Assembly: GCA_010093685.1 (NCBI GenBank)
Contig: MU006233.1
Coordinates: 682,001 to 746,000, forward strand
Direction: 5' to 3'
Length of the DNA stretch: 64,000 nucleotides
DNA from: Ophiobolus disseminans
Lineage: Eukaryota; Ascomycota; Dothideomycetes; Pleosporales; Phaeosphaeriaceae
The translations under genes and the position numbers were made by a program. The notes beneath the pieces are model-generated. The model ran no database searches and was not told where the DNA came from. It worked only from the letters and a program-made list of their open reading frames with translations. Numbering within the stretch: position 1 is the first letter of the stretch; each line of letters starts with the position of its first letter. This document shows, in pieces, positions 1 through 10,855 of the stretch.

Positions 1-1
1 T

Positions 2-847
2 GGATATCTTCCAAACCGCCACCTAAAATCTGATGATAGAGCAAGAATTCGTGATCAGCTGTTCTCATGGAGAGACCATCTTCCGTCCATTGTCCGGTTG
101 CAAAACGACGCTGGAGACCAGCCAAGCTTCCAGGCGAGCATGCTGCAGCTCGCCTACAACAATCTGCTTATCTTGCTCTACCGTACGAGCTTCATCATTG
201 ATGAGAATAGCAGTGCTGAAATCGACGGAAATGTTGCGCTTCAGGCCGCTGCCCGCAATTCGCGCATAGTGGAAGATATGCTCCCAAGTGGTAACATCAG
301 CCACGCACAGATACATGTTATAACTAACCTCTTCAACACCCTGTGCATACATGTTGCGCACCTACGGCGCTCGACTGGTGTGAACAGAACATTGGCGGAG
401 CATCGGGCGAAATTATGTTTAATGGGCCTCCAGGAGTTGCAGAAAACATGGGAAGTTACCAACTGGGTATTACAACTCTTCTTTCGGTATCTCGATCGCT
501 CAACGGCCGCGCGATTAGCAATGGAAGCAGACGATGTCGGCTTCTCGAGCGTTGCAAGTCGAACGCCCAGCGGCCAAGATTCCTCTGGGCCAACAACGCA
601 ACAGACACCAAAGATCACATCTGTCGAAGGCATTGCTCCACAAGCCACTCAACCAGCCTTCCCGGTCCCTAGTGGCACAAGTCCATCACCATGGGATTGG
701 CCCATGGACGAGGCGAACCAGTACCTGTTCACTCAGATCGAGAATGACTTTGCCTTTGGAGAGGGCAGCACGCAGCAATGGAACCCGGAAGATGTACTCA
801 ACAACGGTGCATTGGCCGACTTCGTCTATTCGAATCTCAATGGCTAG
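2..847 (+). CDS. Fungal transcription factor, C-terminal part (5' truncated by window edge)
   Basis: The reading frame is open from base 2 to the TAG at 845-847, so the gene starts outside the window. About 281 residues are visible. They contain helical stretches typical of the middle-homology/C-terminal part of fungal Zn2Cys6 regulators (a PSFQASMLQLAYNNLLILLY-type helix, then helices ending LFFRYLDRSTAARLA), followed by a Ser/Thr/Pro/Gln-rich tail and an acidic, aromatic end with WDWP and DFAFGEG motifs that resembles an activation domain. The Zn cluster itself is not in the window, so the class is inferred from the tail only. It would act in the nucleus as a sequence-specific regulator; its targets are unknown. 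It converges on the secreted repeat-protein gene that ends at 1153. Confidence 0.7.
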   Translation, partial: GYLPNRHLKSDDRARIRDQLFSWRDHLPSIVRLQNDAGDQPSFQASMLQLAYNNLLILLYRTSFIIDENSSAEIDGNVALQAAARNSRIVEDMLPSGNISHAQIHVITNLFNTLCIHVAHLRRSTGVNRTLAEHRAKLCLMGLQELQKTWEVTNWVLQLFFRYLDRSTAARLAMEADDVGFSSVASRTPSGQDSSGPTTQQTPKITSVEGIAPQATQPAFPVPSGTSPSPWDWPMDEANQYLFTQIENDFAFGEGSTQQWNPEDVLNNGALADFVYSNLNG

Positions 848-1152
848 AAAATTGCTAAAACTATCGCTTCATCGACAAACTGTAAAAGTTGTTGAACGGG
901 TATCAGAAGCAATCCATGTGGACTAAACACTCCAACGACCACCAAACCAAAAGCAGGAAACCAACTCGTCGCCCTCAATTGACGCCTGAATTACAAATCG
1001 TTTCGTCCTCGGATCTCTCCCTACTCTATGCAACGAGACCGACCAAGATGTTGATGACGAGCTCGATCGTAGGCTCAAGCTCAAGACTCTCGAGCTCAGG
1101 CAGCGCAAGACCGGGAATCTAAAATGGTCAGTTTTTGTTCACAAGATTCCAC

Positions 1153-2118
1153 TCAAGGACTTGAACTTACAGCAGGGAGTCCGAGACCCTCGCGCTTGAC
1201 GGGAAGTTCGGGAACCGCGGTGATGGTCGGGGTTGGGAGACTAACTGAGCTGATCGAGGCTACGGGAGTGACCTGGGGCGCCTCGATATCTTTAAGAAGG
1301 TCTTTGAGAATCTCGATGACGTCCTCGATAGCGGACTCGATCTTGGGGTCGGTGACAGTGGGAGTGGCGCGCTTTGCGGGAAGCTTGACTCCATCGAGCA
1401 GGTTCTTCACTTCTTCTGGAAGGGCGACGCCGGGGAGGGTGGGGAGACCGAGGCCGTCGCGCTTGATGGGGAGGTTGGGCAAGCCGCTGACGTCGGGGAG
1501 CGTTGGGAGGTCGAGCTCGGGAAGGTTGAGTTCGGGAAGGTTGAGTTCGGGAAGGTTGAGTTCGGGAAGGTTGAGTTCGGGAAGGTTGAGTTCGGGAATT
1601 TCGACGCGCTTTACAGGAAGCTTGCCAGCCTCAGGCAGGGTGGGAAGGTTGACTGCTGGAAGAGCTGGAAGATCGAGTCCAGGAATATCGACGCGCTTTA
1701 CTGGAAGCTTGCCGACTTCAGGCAGGGTGGGGAGGCTGACTTCTGGGAGAGTAGGAAAGTCGAGTTCGGGAATGTCAACGCGCTTCACCGGAAGCTTGCC
1801 AACCTCAGGGAGGTTGGGAAGCTCGGTCTCAGGGAGAGATGAGACCTCGACTTCCGCGATATCTGCGACTTTGATGTCGAGAATCTCGCCCTCGACGGGA
1901 AGCGTTGGGAGCCCGGTGGGCAATGTGGGAAGGCTAAGTGATGGGAGAGATGAGAGGCTAACCGACGGAAGCGAAGGAAGGGCCGTCGAAGGAACAGAGG
2001 GAAGCCCACTGGTAAGAGATGGGACAACAAAGACTGGTAGAGTAGGCAGGATCGGTAAATCGAGCGGTGCGCCAGCAGCAAGAGCAACGAAGCTCGCAAT
2101 GACAGCGGAGGTACGCAT
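1153..2118 (-). CDS. Secreted Pro/Leu-rich repeat protein with six Lys-Arg sites (Kex2-processed repeat-peptide precursor candidate)
   Basis: A single exon encodes 321 residues from the ATG at 2116-2118. An in-frame extension to 2262 exists, but only this start gives a classical signal peptide (MRTSAVIASFVALAAGA). The mature part is built of LP-rich units. Lys-Arg dipeptides follow at residues 112-113, 141-142, 170-171, 219-220, 249-250 and 308-309, four of them within a K/ELPVKR context. Residues 114-142 and 143-171 are two 29-residue units of the same design, and residues 176-205 are six ELNLP/ELDLP pentapeptides. This matches the design of fungal Kex2-processed repeat proteins, which include repellents, pheromone precursors and some RiPP precursors. 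No UstY/DUF3328-type enzyme gene is nearby, so a modified cyclic peptide is less likely than a surface-active or structural peptide. It has almost no Cys, so it is not a hydrophobin. Function is inference. Confidence 0.85.
   Translation of the reverse strand: MRTSAVIASFVALAAGAPLDLPILPTLPVFVVPSLTSGLPSVPSTALPSLPSVSLSSLPSLSLPTLPTGLPTLPVEGEILDIKVADIAEVEVSSLPETELPNLPEVGKLPVKRVDIPELDFPTLPEVSLPTLPEVGKLPVKRVDIPGLDLPALPAVNLPTLPEAGKLPVKRVEIPELNLPELNLPELNLPELNLPELNLPELDLPTLPDVSGLPNLPIKRDGLGLPTLPGVALPEEVKNLLDGVKLPAKRATPTVTDPKIESAIEDVIEILKDLLKDIEAPQVTPVASISSVSLPTPTITAVPELPVKREGLGLPAVSSSP
1504..1593 (-). repeat. 15-bp tandem repeat inside the Kex2-type precursor gene
   Basis: Six in-frame 15-bp units encode ELNLP (last unit ELDLP). 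The plus-strand unit reads ggttgagttcgggaa. The DNA units are almost identical, which suggests recent slippage or recombination; copy number is likely to vary between strains. Confidence 0.9.
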
Positions 2119-2251
2119 GATGATTAAGTGTCGTGAACGAAAGATGCTAAAAGATTGACTACGGGTAAGATTCAAAAGAATGGCTAGTGTTGAATACTGG
2201 AGTGGTACAGATGGAGCTGATGCCTTTCTCCTTGCGAGCATCAGCATCGTC

Positions 2252-2257
2252 TTTATA
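2252..2257 (-). promoter_or_regulatory. Putative TATA box of the repeat-protein gene
   Basis: The minus strand reads TATAAA 135 nt upstream of the chosen ATG at 2118, a usual fungal distance allowing a leader of about 100 nt. The position also supports the start at 2118 over the upstream in-frame codon at 2262, which would lie before the TATA box. Confidence 0.45.
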
Positions 2258-3164
2258 CACATCTCAAATTAGTCTCCTGCAGTCAAGATCCCCATGGGTC
2301 ATCCCGCAAAAGCAACACCCCTCACGACTCATCAAAGTATCGAAACATGCTCCCGCATCAAAGCACATCACCGTCAATCTTTACACTTTTGGCAGCGCAG
2401 GTGTGGTAACTTCCAGAGATCGACGTGGCGTTGGTGCACGGTTCGTGCGCGCACGCATGTGCAAGTGTTTGTTCTGGAGGCGTCGCACTGGAATTTCCGG
2501 GGTGCGGCCGAGCTGGTGTTGTGCGCAACGACAACATTTGCTACACGCGCACTTTTAAAAGTTAAGAATGCGTATCGTATGACTATTTGCGTTGTTGTGG
2601 TGCAGATGTTTTGGAGTGGTGATGGGATGGGGCTGAAGGGTGATCGGCAGGGGCCCTCGATCTGCGGTCGATCGTAACATTTGGCAGCATTGGGGTGTTG
2701 CTTGGCTTTCCGCATTTGTGTGTAGGGAGGGGGGAGCTCATTTTGTTGACTGAATGAGATGGAAAAGGAGTTCGATGTTGCGCGTGGGAAAGGAGAAGTG
2801 CGCGACGACTTCAAGACTTAGTCTTCACCGGGCCCATCGAATCCCGCGACGATCGATGATGGGATACATTCATCTTCTTCGAAAAATGGTGGTCTTTCTG
2901 AGATGTCTCGTTCGCGTTTCTGCGATTCCATTAAGCATTCACCCTATCGACGGAACGACGCCATTACCCACGGGTCAGTCCAAGTTGCGCTATCCAGATA
3001 GTCCGAAACGTTGATTCCACAACCCCGCTTGCGATCAACTGCTTACTGAACTTCTTCAAATCCTCCAGTGAACCGTCGAGTCCGACTGCTGCCAGGATCT
3101 CCGTTGACGATGGCTCTCCGTCTTCGTGACGCTCGCACCAATGGGGCGTCCCTCCGGTACAACG
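2258..3164. other. Intergenic stretch without a supported gene
   Basis: Several short overlapping reading frames occur on both strands, but none has a family signature, a good start context or introns. It holds the upstream region of the minus-strand repeat-protein gene and the 3' flank of the frameshifted F-box-like gene that ends at 3165. Confidence 0.5.
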
Positions 3165-3706
3165 TCAGGCCATGTCCCAATAAGCTATCCTCGACTCCAT
3201 CCCAAACCGGTGCATTGGGATCTCGTATTCGAATTGGCGTAGGAGAAGTCGTTGAGGAGAGGTAAAGAAGCCACGCAGGGTCCCGTCGTGAGGGAGAAAC
3301 GCACTGTCAGGCGTCAAGGTGAACGAGTGCGCACGCTCAAGGAGACCTCTTAATGCCACATAAGAGTAGCCTGCGATACGAGCGCTCGTGGGCGTTCTTT
3401 TGTAAGATGGCATGTGATTGATATCGCTGTACTTGAGGATCGGATTAAGGCGAAAGAGAGTGCCATACGTGAGGTTGGCGAAGAGTTTGTTGATGGCGGT
3501 GCACCACTCAGCTTCGAACTCGGAGTAGATTTGCTTGCAGGAGAGGATGAAGCTGCAGTTTTTATTAGGGTAGGGAGCGTGGACCAGTCATCATAGATCG
3601 TGAAGGGGTACTCGCTCTTGAAGAGTTCTAACTCCTTAGGAAGGAGACGCGTGTAGATCTGGACGCGGAGTTCAGCGGGGAGCGCGAGAAACGGAGACTC
3701 GTTCAT
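3165..3706 (-). pseudogene. F-box-like gene (LPAELR family), frameshifted
   Basis: From the ATG at 3704-3706 the first frame gives MNESPFLALPAELRVQIYTR, the N-terminal signature shared with five other genes in the window (LPxELRxxIY). After about residue 40 the family-like continuation (SCKQIYSEFEAEW, then helices to the TGA at 3165) lies in another frame. The switch falls around 3540-3565. No GT-AG pair of normal size bridges it, so this is a one-base-type frameshift, real or from the assembly. If the frames were continuous the product would be about 180 residues, shorter than the 246-278 residues of the intact relatives. Such F-box-like proteins are usually assumed to be adaptors for SCF ubiquitin ligases, but no partner is known here. 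Confidence 0.6.
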
Positions 3707-4417
3707 TGTTTGTGGAGTCAAGTGTGCCCAGGTGGTGTTGCGTGCTTGACGAATGTTGGGTATATAGAGGTTACCTAGCAATCATTTGAAGGTAGGGGAG
3801 AATGCGCGACTAGCACAACAATGATGTAGTCAGGAGCTTGACTATAAGCTATGTTCGAATCCTTGGTGAGAGAGAATGTGTGGGCGTTTGTATATGGGTA
3901 TTCACAGCGGCGCCGAGAACTCATTTTTGTTCCACTATGGGAGTAATTCCTCGGTGAGCTATTATTACGAAGCGCACAGAAAGCGAAGATCGCACAAACC
4001 CAGACTGATTGGCCCGCGCGGCCGCATCGCATCGCATCGCATCGCATCGCATCTCATCTTACCATGTTTCCATTCTAGTTGATCTCTCATTTATGGTAAT
4101 GGAGTCGCGAACGCCTCCTTAATGTAAGCCTGATCAGTCGATCGTGAAAACACAGTTTACTCGAACTTGAATGATACTGAATGAGATCTGGACTTCATTG
4201 TTAGCGATGTATGGTTTCTCGACGTCGCAGATGATCACCGATACGAGAGAAAGTAAATATATGCTTCCCAATGAGTTGATCTTTGTCTACCACTATTCAG
4301 CATAATAGCAAAGTTGCTCAAGATACTAATCACGAGAGTCCGAGGTCTATACCCTGAGCTATGCCTGCTCAGCTACCAATTCCATTATCCACACAGCCGG
4401 CATCCTTTCCAGAACTC
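3707..4417. other. Intergenic stretch with a pentanucleotide microsatellite
   Basis: No supported gene. It contains the (GCATC)6 tract at 4024-4053 and a GC-rich NotI-like patch just before it (about 4015-4024). It lies between two minus-strand F-box-like genes. Confidence 0.5.
4024..4053. repeat. (GCATC)6 microsatellite
   Basis: Six perfect copies of the pentamer gcatc, followed by one imperfect unit (tcatc). Confidence 0.95.
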
Positions 4418-5161
4418 TCATGTCCTCCAAGAATCCCACAAAAAATATTCAAATTCGTCACGAATTTGATAGGAGGAGTTGAGGAAGCTGCCTACGCCAT
4501 GCTCTTCCATCTCGTTAATGGTCTGGAACTGCTCTTTTATCTCCCGATAAATCTGAGATCTGGTTTCAGACAAAAGCCAGAGGAAACTGCAGCATGAATT
4601 GGGTTGAGTTTCATATGTGCTCTCTTTCTGAGCGATGCTAAGCCCTGGCAGAGCATGGTCTACACGTACATTGGAACGAGGATCCAGCAATCTTATCCTG
4701 TCTTGTATAATCAGCAGGAAGCAATACTGGCGGGACCTGAAAAAACCGCGAACGCTGTTGGCGTGGGTCGGAAACGAGCTGTCCAGTCGCAAAGTAGCAG
4801 TCGAGAACAGTTTACCAAGCGCGATGAAAGTTTTACCCATCAACGCGAAGTGGGCGCCGGTCGAGATTTTGGAAATCAGGCAAATGACGTTGCGAGCGTT
4901 GCTAAGAGATGATACCGGGGCGACCTGAAGTGAAAAGTCCTTGACAGCGTGTATGATGAGATCATTGAAGAGCTTCGCCCATTCATACTCGAAGTCCTTC
5001 ATGGCTTGGCTGCGGGATAGTATTAGTCCACGATATGGATAGAGTCGTTGTAGCGTGGGCTCCCTATCGACATCGGTGAGGATCTGTTCGTATACTTTGA
5101 CTTGAAGCTGGGTTGGTAGAACGTGGAACGAGCCCGCGCTAACTCCGGTTGAAGTCGACAT
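4418..5161 (-). CDS. F-box-like protein, 247 aa
   Basis: An uninterrupted single exon runs from the ATG at 5159-5161 to the stop at 4418. Residues 12-28 (FHVLPTQLQVKVYEQIL) match the N-terminal LPxELRxxIY helix pair of the other F-box-like genes in this window, although the usual Glu is Gln here. The rest is helical without a recognisable repeat domain, and the C-terminus is rich in aromatic and charged residues (YQIRDEFEYFLWDSW). It lies on the same strand as the frameshifted relative at 3165-3706, about 0.7 kb upstream of it, so the two may be an old tandem duplication. A role as a substrate adaptor is possible from the family but is not shown; the gene may be a recent lineage-specific one. 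Confidence 0.65.
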   Translation of the reverse strand: MSTSTGVSAGSFHVLPTQLQVKVYEQILTDVDREPTLQRLYPYRGLILSRSQAMKDFEYEWAKLFNDLIIHAVKDFSLQVAPVSSLSNARNVICLISKISTGAHFALMGKTFIALGKLFSTATLRLDSSFPTHANSVRGFFRSRQYCFLLIIQDRIRLLDPRSNVRVDHALPGLSIAQKESTYETQPNSCCSFLWLLSETRSQIYREIKEQFQTINEMEEHGVGSFLNSSYQIRDEFEYFLWDSWRT

Positions 5162-6670
5162 GATGGTACTAAACTGGTGTTGATTGTATGAGTTGAGCTT
5201 GAGGATGAGTGCGAAGTTGAAGTGTTCGCTGAGAAGAAACGACTGTGAGTTATGGAACCAAGGGTAGAGGACTGCCTAAATAGCAAGGTAGACCACTTTT
5301 GCTGTGAAAACTAGTGAGCACAAACAGCGAAGGAAAGAAACTTACTGGGAATGACGCATTTGACATGCTGCATTCATTTACCGAGAGAAACACAAGTCTG
5401 CTCAAATGTAAGTGTGTAGAGGGCAGAATGGTGAAGCATCCCTATGGATCAAAACCGGTGTTTTTGAACTCGGTTCTTATTCATAGGGATAGCGGCGTAG
5501 ACGGGCCTATATATGGTTATAGGTGAGATTGTTCCATGGAGTAAAAATCGTGCCTTTGAACTTGATAGACACTGTCCTTGCCGCATAGGGCGGAATTCGA
5601 AGACTCCATTGCGACCTTCATCGTTCAACACAACCACAGCCCTATTGTGATCAAGTCATAATTTCGGACGGCCGTAGCTGCTATGAGTGCATATTTGAGT
5701 ACTTGACACGCCAAGATCAAAACATCTTGAACCGATAGCTTACTTTTCGCGTGTCCAAGTGACTGCGTGTGACTGCCGTTCCCCGCCAAAGCTGTCCCCC
5801 TTTCATGTGTCAGAAACTTCGGTGGCATAAAACGTCTGAGAAGCCCTGCATGGAGGGCCCCCACAATGGACGCTACCGGATTTGCGTTTCTCAAACCAGA
5901 GCGGCCCGAGGACGCTGGGCCGACACTAGCACGGATGGCTCTTGACACATGTATACCACCGTATTACGGCCGAATCGACTAAACTGCCGAATGCAGGAGA
6001 AAGGCAGTCCGTAAGAATGGAACGGTAACATACCGTGACCGTGCTGGCGAAGAAGAACCGAGGTGGGTGAGGCAGGTGTACCCAGACGAAAGATGTGTTC
6101 GATGTGTGGGCGTTGGCCAGAATGTCCGTAGCACAGCTATGCCATGACGCCCAACCTCGAGTCTATCGGAAGCAGCAGACATGCAAGTGATCTGCGTATC
6201 TTGAATGTATGGATCTTGGAACTTCTTGCGATAACAGAAGCACTAGTCGCTAACTTGAGCTAATCATGTGAGGCATGTGGACCCTTCCAATGTGGCGTGC
6301 TGGTGTGTACACCATCGTCATCACTGACGAGTACCTACCTAGGTAGGCATTCGCCGTCTTTTTCTTGATGGTTACGCAAGATTTTGCGCATAAGACAAGT
6401 CATTTTCTCAACTTTCCAATAAGTATTTTGAGGTCGTATTGTTGATTCGAGAGCCTGACCTGAATATCTTTGTCGCGCAAAGTGTTGAGGCGTCCGCCCG
6501 AGAAAATCGCCACTGGCTACCTTCGACAAGCGGGAGCAAATTCTAACGCTGCGGAAATCCGTCACCAAACTCTGAGATCAAAAATCTGAACAATCTCCCA
6601 CGCGTTAAGAACTAAGGTCGTGTCAAGTTTGTTCATGAGATAACACAATCGAGGCGCAGTTTACTCAACC
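5162..6670. other. 1.5-kb intergenic stretch
   Basis: Only short frames occur. The longest is a minus-strand frame at 5625-5948 (107 codons), with no signature, no intron logic and unremarkable codon use; it is not called. The stretch contains a 14-bp perfect palindrome at 6334-6347 and the upstream region of the PQ-loop gene. Confidence 0.5.
6334..6347. repeat. Perfect palindrome containing TACCTAGGTA
   Basis: cctacctaggtagg equals its own reverse complement. Its core TACCTAGGTA (6336-6345) recurs exactly at 7937-7946 and 22790-22799. No function is known to me. Confidence 0.8.
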
Positions 6671-7671
6671 ATGGCACCACAAGAATCAATCCCGGTGGCA
6701 GCTAATGTTTTGGGCACAATCGGGACGGTGTGCTGGTGTGTTCAGCTTGCTCCTCAAATATGGCGCAATTATCGAACAAAGAGCACCGAAGGACTTCCAG
6801 CAGCGATGATGTTGATTTGGTCCATGTCGGGCGTCCCATTCGGAATCTATGCAATCGCACAGCAATTCAACATCCCTCTCATCATCCAGCCACAATGCTT
6901 CTGCGTGTTGTGTGGCGTAAGCTGGGCGCAATGTTTAATATATGGACGGTAAGTAAAATAAAGAGAGCCATCAGAGGCTTCAATGGTTGCGGCCGCTGAC
7001 AACGCAGTAGGAAGTGGCGGACATGGACAGCGTCTCTGTTTCTCATGGCTTTGCTTGTGATCTTCGCTGGAGTGGAGATAGGCCTCATCTATGCGATCCG
7101 ACCTGCGTATTCGAGAGGCATCCAATGGCCCGTCCTTCTCGTCGGAATTGTCGCTTTCGTCACCCTACTCTCGGGTTATATACCAATCCCTTTCGAACTT
7201 CTCAAGCGTCGCGGTCGTGTAGTCGGCATCGATTTCGTCTTCCTAACTATCGATTTCTTCGGCGCATTCTTCTCGCTCTTGGCATTGGTCGCCCAAAATG
7301 AATTCGATGTTCTATTTGGGACGATGTACGCGCTATGGTGAGTCGGACTAGGCCACGTAAATTCTCGTTGGACGCTGATGCTGTGTAGCTGCACAATCGA
7401 ATTGAGCATGGTAGCTTCCCATTTGATCTGGCTCTTAAGAACGAAGGATATCCGGCAGCGCGCAAAGGAAGCTGGTGAAACGTTTGATGAGTCCGAGGAG
7501 GCCGTCTTATGGCAGTCTAGAGGAGTCGATTTGGAAAGCAAGTTCCGTCAGATGTTCACTACGAGAGACGTGCCACAAGAGGACGACGCAGATTCCGAAG
7601 TCGATAGCACAGACACGGTCGTTGCCCCGGAGCATTTTATACCAAAGACTGTGCCAAACGCCATGGTATGA
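6671..7671 (+). CDS. PQ-loop repeat membrane protein, 295 aa, three exons
   Basis: Exons are 6671-6948, 7011-7337 and 7389-7671. The introns are 62 and 51 nt with gtaagt and gtgagt donors and tag acceptors, and all phases join. The product has about seven hydrophobic segments. The first PQ-loop motif is clear near residues 24-42 (QLAPQIWRNYRTKSTEGLP). A second, weaker one follows (GYIPIPFELLKRRGRVVGID) in which the PQ pair has become IP. PQ-loop proteins of fungi are vacuolar or plasma-membrane exporters and sensors, for example of cationic amino acids (Ypq family) or cystine. The substrate cannot be deduced here. The hydrophilic C-terminal tail of about 75 residues is acidic and probably cytosolic. 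The start has a clean ACCATGG context. Confidence 0.9.
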
Positions 7672-8768
7672 GGATCAAAGGAGGGAGTGTACTGCTGTAA
7701 AGCCGGTGTCGCATTCCTGTATGTTGTGTGATGGATTTGTAAAGCTACATTTGTCAATCGTTGGATCAAGCTGATAGTATGACTGATAGAGCATCTGAAG
7801 ACAGCGTGATCGGGACACGTTTCTTGTGTTGAGTTGGGAAAGGAGAGAAATGTTAGTATTGCTGCGGCTGAAGGCAGGTGAAGCCGCGGAACGAGTCAGC
7901 CGGTCACGGCCACTAGCGTGACATACGTCACCTCGCTACCTAGGTACAATATGCGGCAGGCCGAGCAAGGCTCTTTTCTTTACTACTCATGGACCCTGAC
8001 CAATTGCATACCAAATTGACCTCAGACTGCAACGCCTCGATACAATCCCAAGCTGTTTAGCCTCTTGCCTCTCCGCACCTACAAAGCGCGGAGAAAGCCG
8101 GGTCTATTGCGGACCCTTGATCCTCGGCTCTTCCCCGAAATTAGCTCCTAGGATGTTGTAGCAGAGCAGGGCTCGATGCGATACTGCTCCACCGAGATGG
8201 GGCACCGCAATGCTCGTTTACCGGCCCTACTTTGTGACAACCTTTCGCCGTGGTACTGGCGCCTTTCAACATTAAGTTACTTGTGACTACCCTTCTTTAG
8301 CCACATGAAAGAGAGCTTACTGCGCTTATGCTCAAGGCACGGTTTTCTTCTTTGTACCGCGCTTGAGCACGCGCTTCTGCCGACGAGATCCACTTTTGCA
8401 GCTGTCGAAGGCATGTCACGGCCCGCGATTGAAACTGCCCATCCTTGCCATGGCGAAGTCACTAGTCCGAGGTACGGTACCTAAAGTCCCTGGATCTTCG
8501 GAGCCCGGCCCACTTTCTTCGATGTCCCTGGATGTGTTCTTGGTGCGGGTTGCTCCCATCACCCGCGCCCCATATCAGGCCTCCATGAACATCAGGGGGC
8601 CACTGAGAAGTACGGAGGAATATCTCCTCCTGTTGCGCTCGGATCCTACTACACTTCGAGTCAGGCCCGCAGATCCATTCGTCCTGCTCTTATGAACGCC
8701 ACTGCCGTTGTTCCCAAGATTTCCCCAGCATTATTCAGTGGAGTGCGCCATTGTCGCATTTTTCCACC
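7672..8768. other. 1.1-kb intergenic stretch
   Basis: No supported gene. A 110-codon plus-strand frame (8363-8695) lacks any recognisable feature and is not called. A TACCTAGGTA palindrome lies at 7937-7946. The right part is the promoter of the membrane-protein gene starting at 8769. Confidence 0.5.
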
Positions 8769-10213
8769 ATGACTTTCCGATACGATCCTACATTCACAGC
8801 ATTTGGACCTTTCGTCAACAGCGACACTTACCTGGTACCAGCCGTCAACCGTGGAGACTCGATTACTGGGGGTGTTGTTTTTGGTATCGTCATCGCATTC
8901 GCCATTTCGACAGCATACATTGGATTTCGCCAAACCAAGAGATCTCGCCAGCCATGGAAAAGCGCGTACATCTGGATGATCTGGCTTGAGTGGACAGCGT
9001 GCGTTGCCATTGCCACCGTGTGCTTGCTTTTCATATACAGAATCATCCGACCGAGCTTCTACTTCTTCATGGGACTTTGTGCGCTTCCACACCCAGAACA
9101 ATTCGAATCTAGATGCTAAACGTTGGTAGTGGTGTGCTGGACAGTTCAGACCCAGCTTCTACTCCAAATCATCATCAACCGGATTCGCATCATCATGCCG
9201 GATCGCAAGAGAGGCAAACAACTCATGATTGGAACTGCTATATACATGTCTCTCATCAACATCAGCGTTTTCTGCGTCTGGGTGAGTCCAAAAGGCAATC
9301 ACATGTAGACCATCACTAAATCCTGATAACAGATTCCTGCGCGTCTGCAGATAAGCGCAAAGTATGTTATCCAATGACTACTTCTGGCGAGAGACTGACA
9401 AATTAATAGATGGATGCATATCAACGAGATATGGGACCGGATCGAGAAGGTGCTTTACTTGGCTATCGATGCCTATCTGAACGTTTACTTCATCCGCACC
9501 GTGAAAACTAACCTGATCGAAAATGGACTGCAGAAATACACGAAGCTTGTGCGATTTAACCAAGGCATGATCGTCATCTCGTTGTTGATGGACATCGTTG
9601 TCCTTGCCGCAATGAGTATGCCTAATGGCTTCATGTATGAATAACGATTTGCTTCGTAAAGAATATAGCTAATGAACCATGTAGTTATGCAATCTTCCAC
9701 GGCCTTACCTGGCTTGTAAAGCTAAACATCGAGATGTCCATGGCACGTCTTATCAAGAAGATCGCCATGGGTTCGAATAACCCACACAACTCCAACAACA
9801 ACGCCGCAGGGTTTCCATCATACAATTCCACAACAGACGCAAACAATACAGCAACGAGGAGTGGACGGTTTAGCACATGGGTGAGTGTCAACGTGAAAAG
9901 CAAATTTGGTAGCAGCCATCCGAACTCGTCGATGCCGGGTGGAGGTATCAAAAAAACTGAAGAGTTCACTGTGAGAAGCGCACCAAGGGGTGATGTGGAA
10001 TTGCAGTTGCAGAAACCTGGTGCGCAGGTTGACATTCGCTCCGTCGAGCCTCAACCCACCGATTTCAATCGCGACATCAAAGACGGGAAGGAGCGTCGCA
10101 CAAAGCCTTTCATGAGTGATGAGGAGACTTTGATCGATCCACGTCTTGCCCGCCTCCCGCCACGACGGTCGGAAGACAGCTCGGCGACACATTCTATGGC
10201 ATCGGACAAATAG
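8769..10213 (+). CDS. Fungal seven-helix integral membrane protein, 414 aa, five exons
   Basis: Exons are 8769-9078, 9130-9281, 9333-9361, 9410-9634 and 9685-10213. The four introns are 48-51 nt, and a tgctaaac branch point is visible in the first. One exon is only 29 nt long. All phases join to give 414 residues. The first 270 residues hold seven hydrophobic helices, joined by short loops and ending in FHGLTWLVKLNIEMSMA. The remaining 140 are hydrophilic, Asn/Ser-rich at first (NNPHNSNNN) and then basic and acidic, as expected for a cytosolic tail. This layout is common in Pezizomycotina as integral membrane protein of unknown function, reminiscent of the seven-helix receptor-like proteins. 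No CFEM domain is fused to it. Ligand and pathway are unknown. Confidence 0.85.
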
Positions 10214-10855
10214 GAGCGTGCAGCCTCCCATCTGACGACATGGAAACGCCCCCGTCCCATGTTTAATTAAAGGCATGCTACTCTTACAACGGCATACATT
10301 GGTCCTAGGTACTGCTAGTGCTCTATCCTGTACACTTCCAATTACCTCCACGTCACGTTCCACAACCAACCAACCACGTCCAACTAACTCTTTGCTGTGA
10401 ACACCACCTGGTATCGCCAACTTTCAGTACAACCAACGAACACGTTTCACACGAGATGCAATACAGCAAACGCACGGTTGTTGTCGCCTACCGCCAAATC
10501 TGGACATTTTCCTTACACAAACTTCCGAGACAATGCATGCGCACATTCAGTTTGGTGGCACCCATGATGCTCATTGGCAGAACACATAGGGTACCTGCAT
10601 ATCTCCAGTAAAACACACGTGCGCTCGATGCGTTGCGTTCTGGTGTACTTCCTCGTCCGGTTTGGGTCTTGGTGAAACTGTGATGAAGGAGCAACATACG
10701 ACTGCAGGAAATTAGGTTGCTGCGCAAACATAAGTACTGGGTGTCTGATAGAACGACTTTTCATTACATCCCTCGGCAAGCGCAACAAGTCACAAGACCG
10801 TACATACAACACGCAACCACTCAATACTTGTTCAATACTGAAACCAATTCCTCCA
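10214..10855. other. Intergenic region upstream of the CFEM gene
   Basis: Nothing but short shadow frames. It contains the 3' flank of the membrane-protein gene and the promoter of the CFEM gene. Confidence 0.5.

Noticed and set aside
1124..2158. 344-codon plus-strand frame rich in Gly/Arg/Ser
   Set aside because: It is the antisense shadow of the LP-rich repeat-protein gene. The minus frame has signal peptide, KR sites and a TATA box.
3840..3870. tRNA T-arm-like gttcgaatcc
   Set aside because: No matching acceptor stem, D arm or anticodon arm could be placed upstream.
5625..5948. 107-codon minus-strand frame
   Set aside because: No signature, no promoter or intron support; consistent with chance.
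9079..9129. Stop codon TAA at 9117 ending the membrane-protein frame
   Set aside because: It lies in a 51-nt intron with gtgcgc donor, tgctaaac branch and gtag acceptor; the frame continues.
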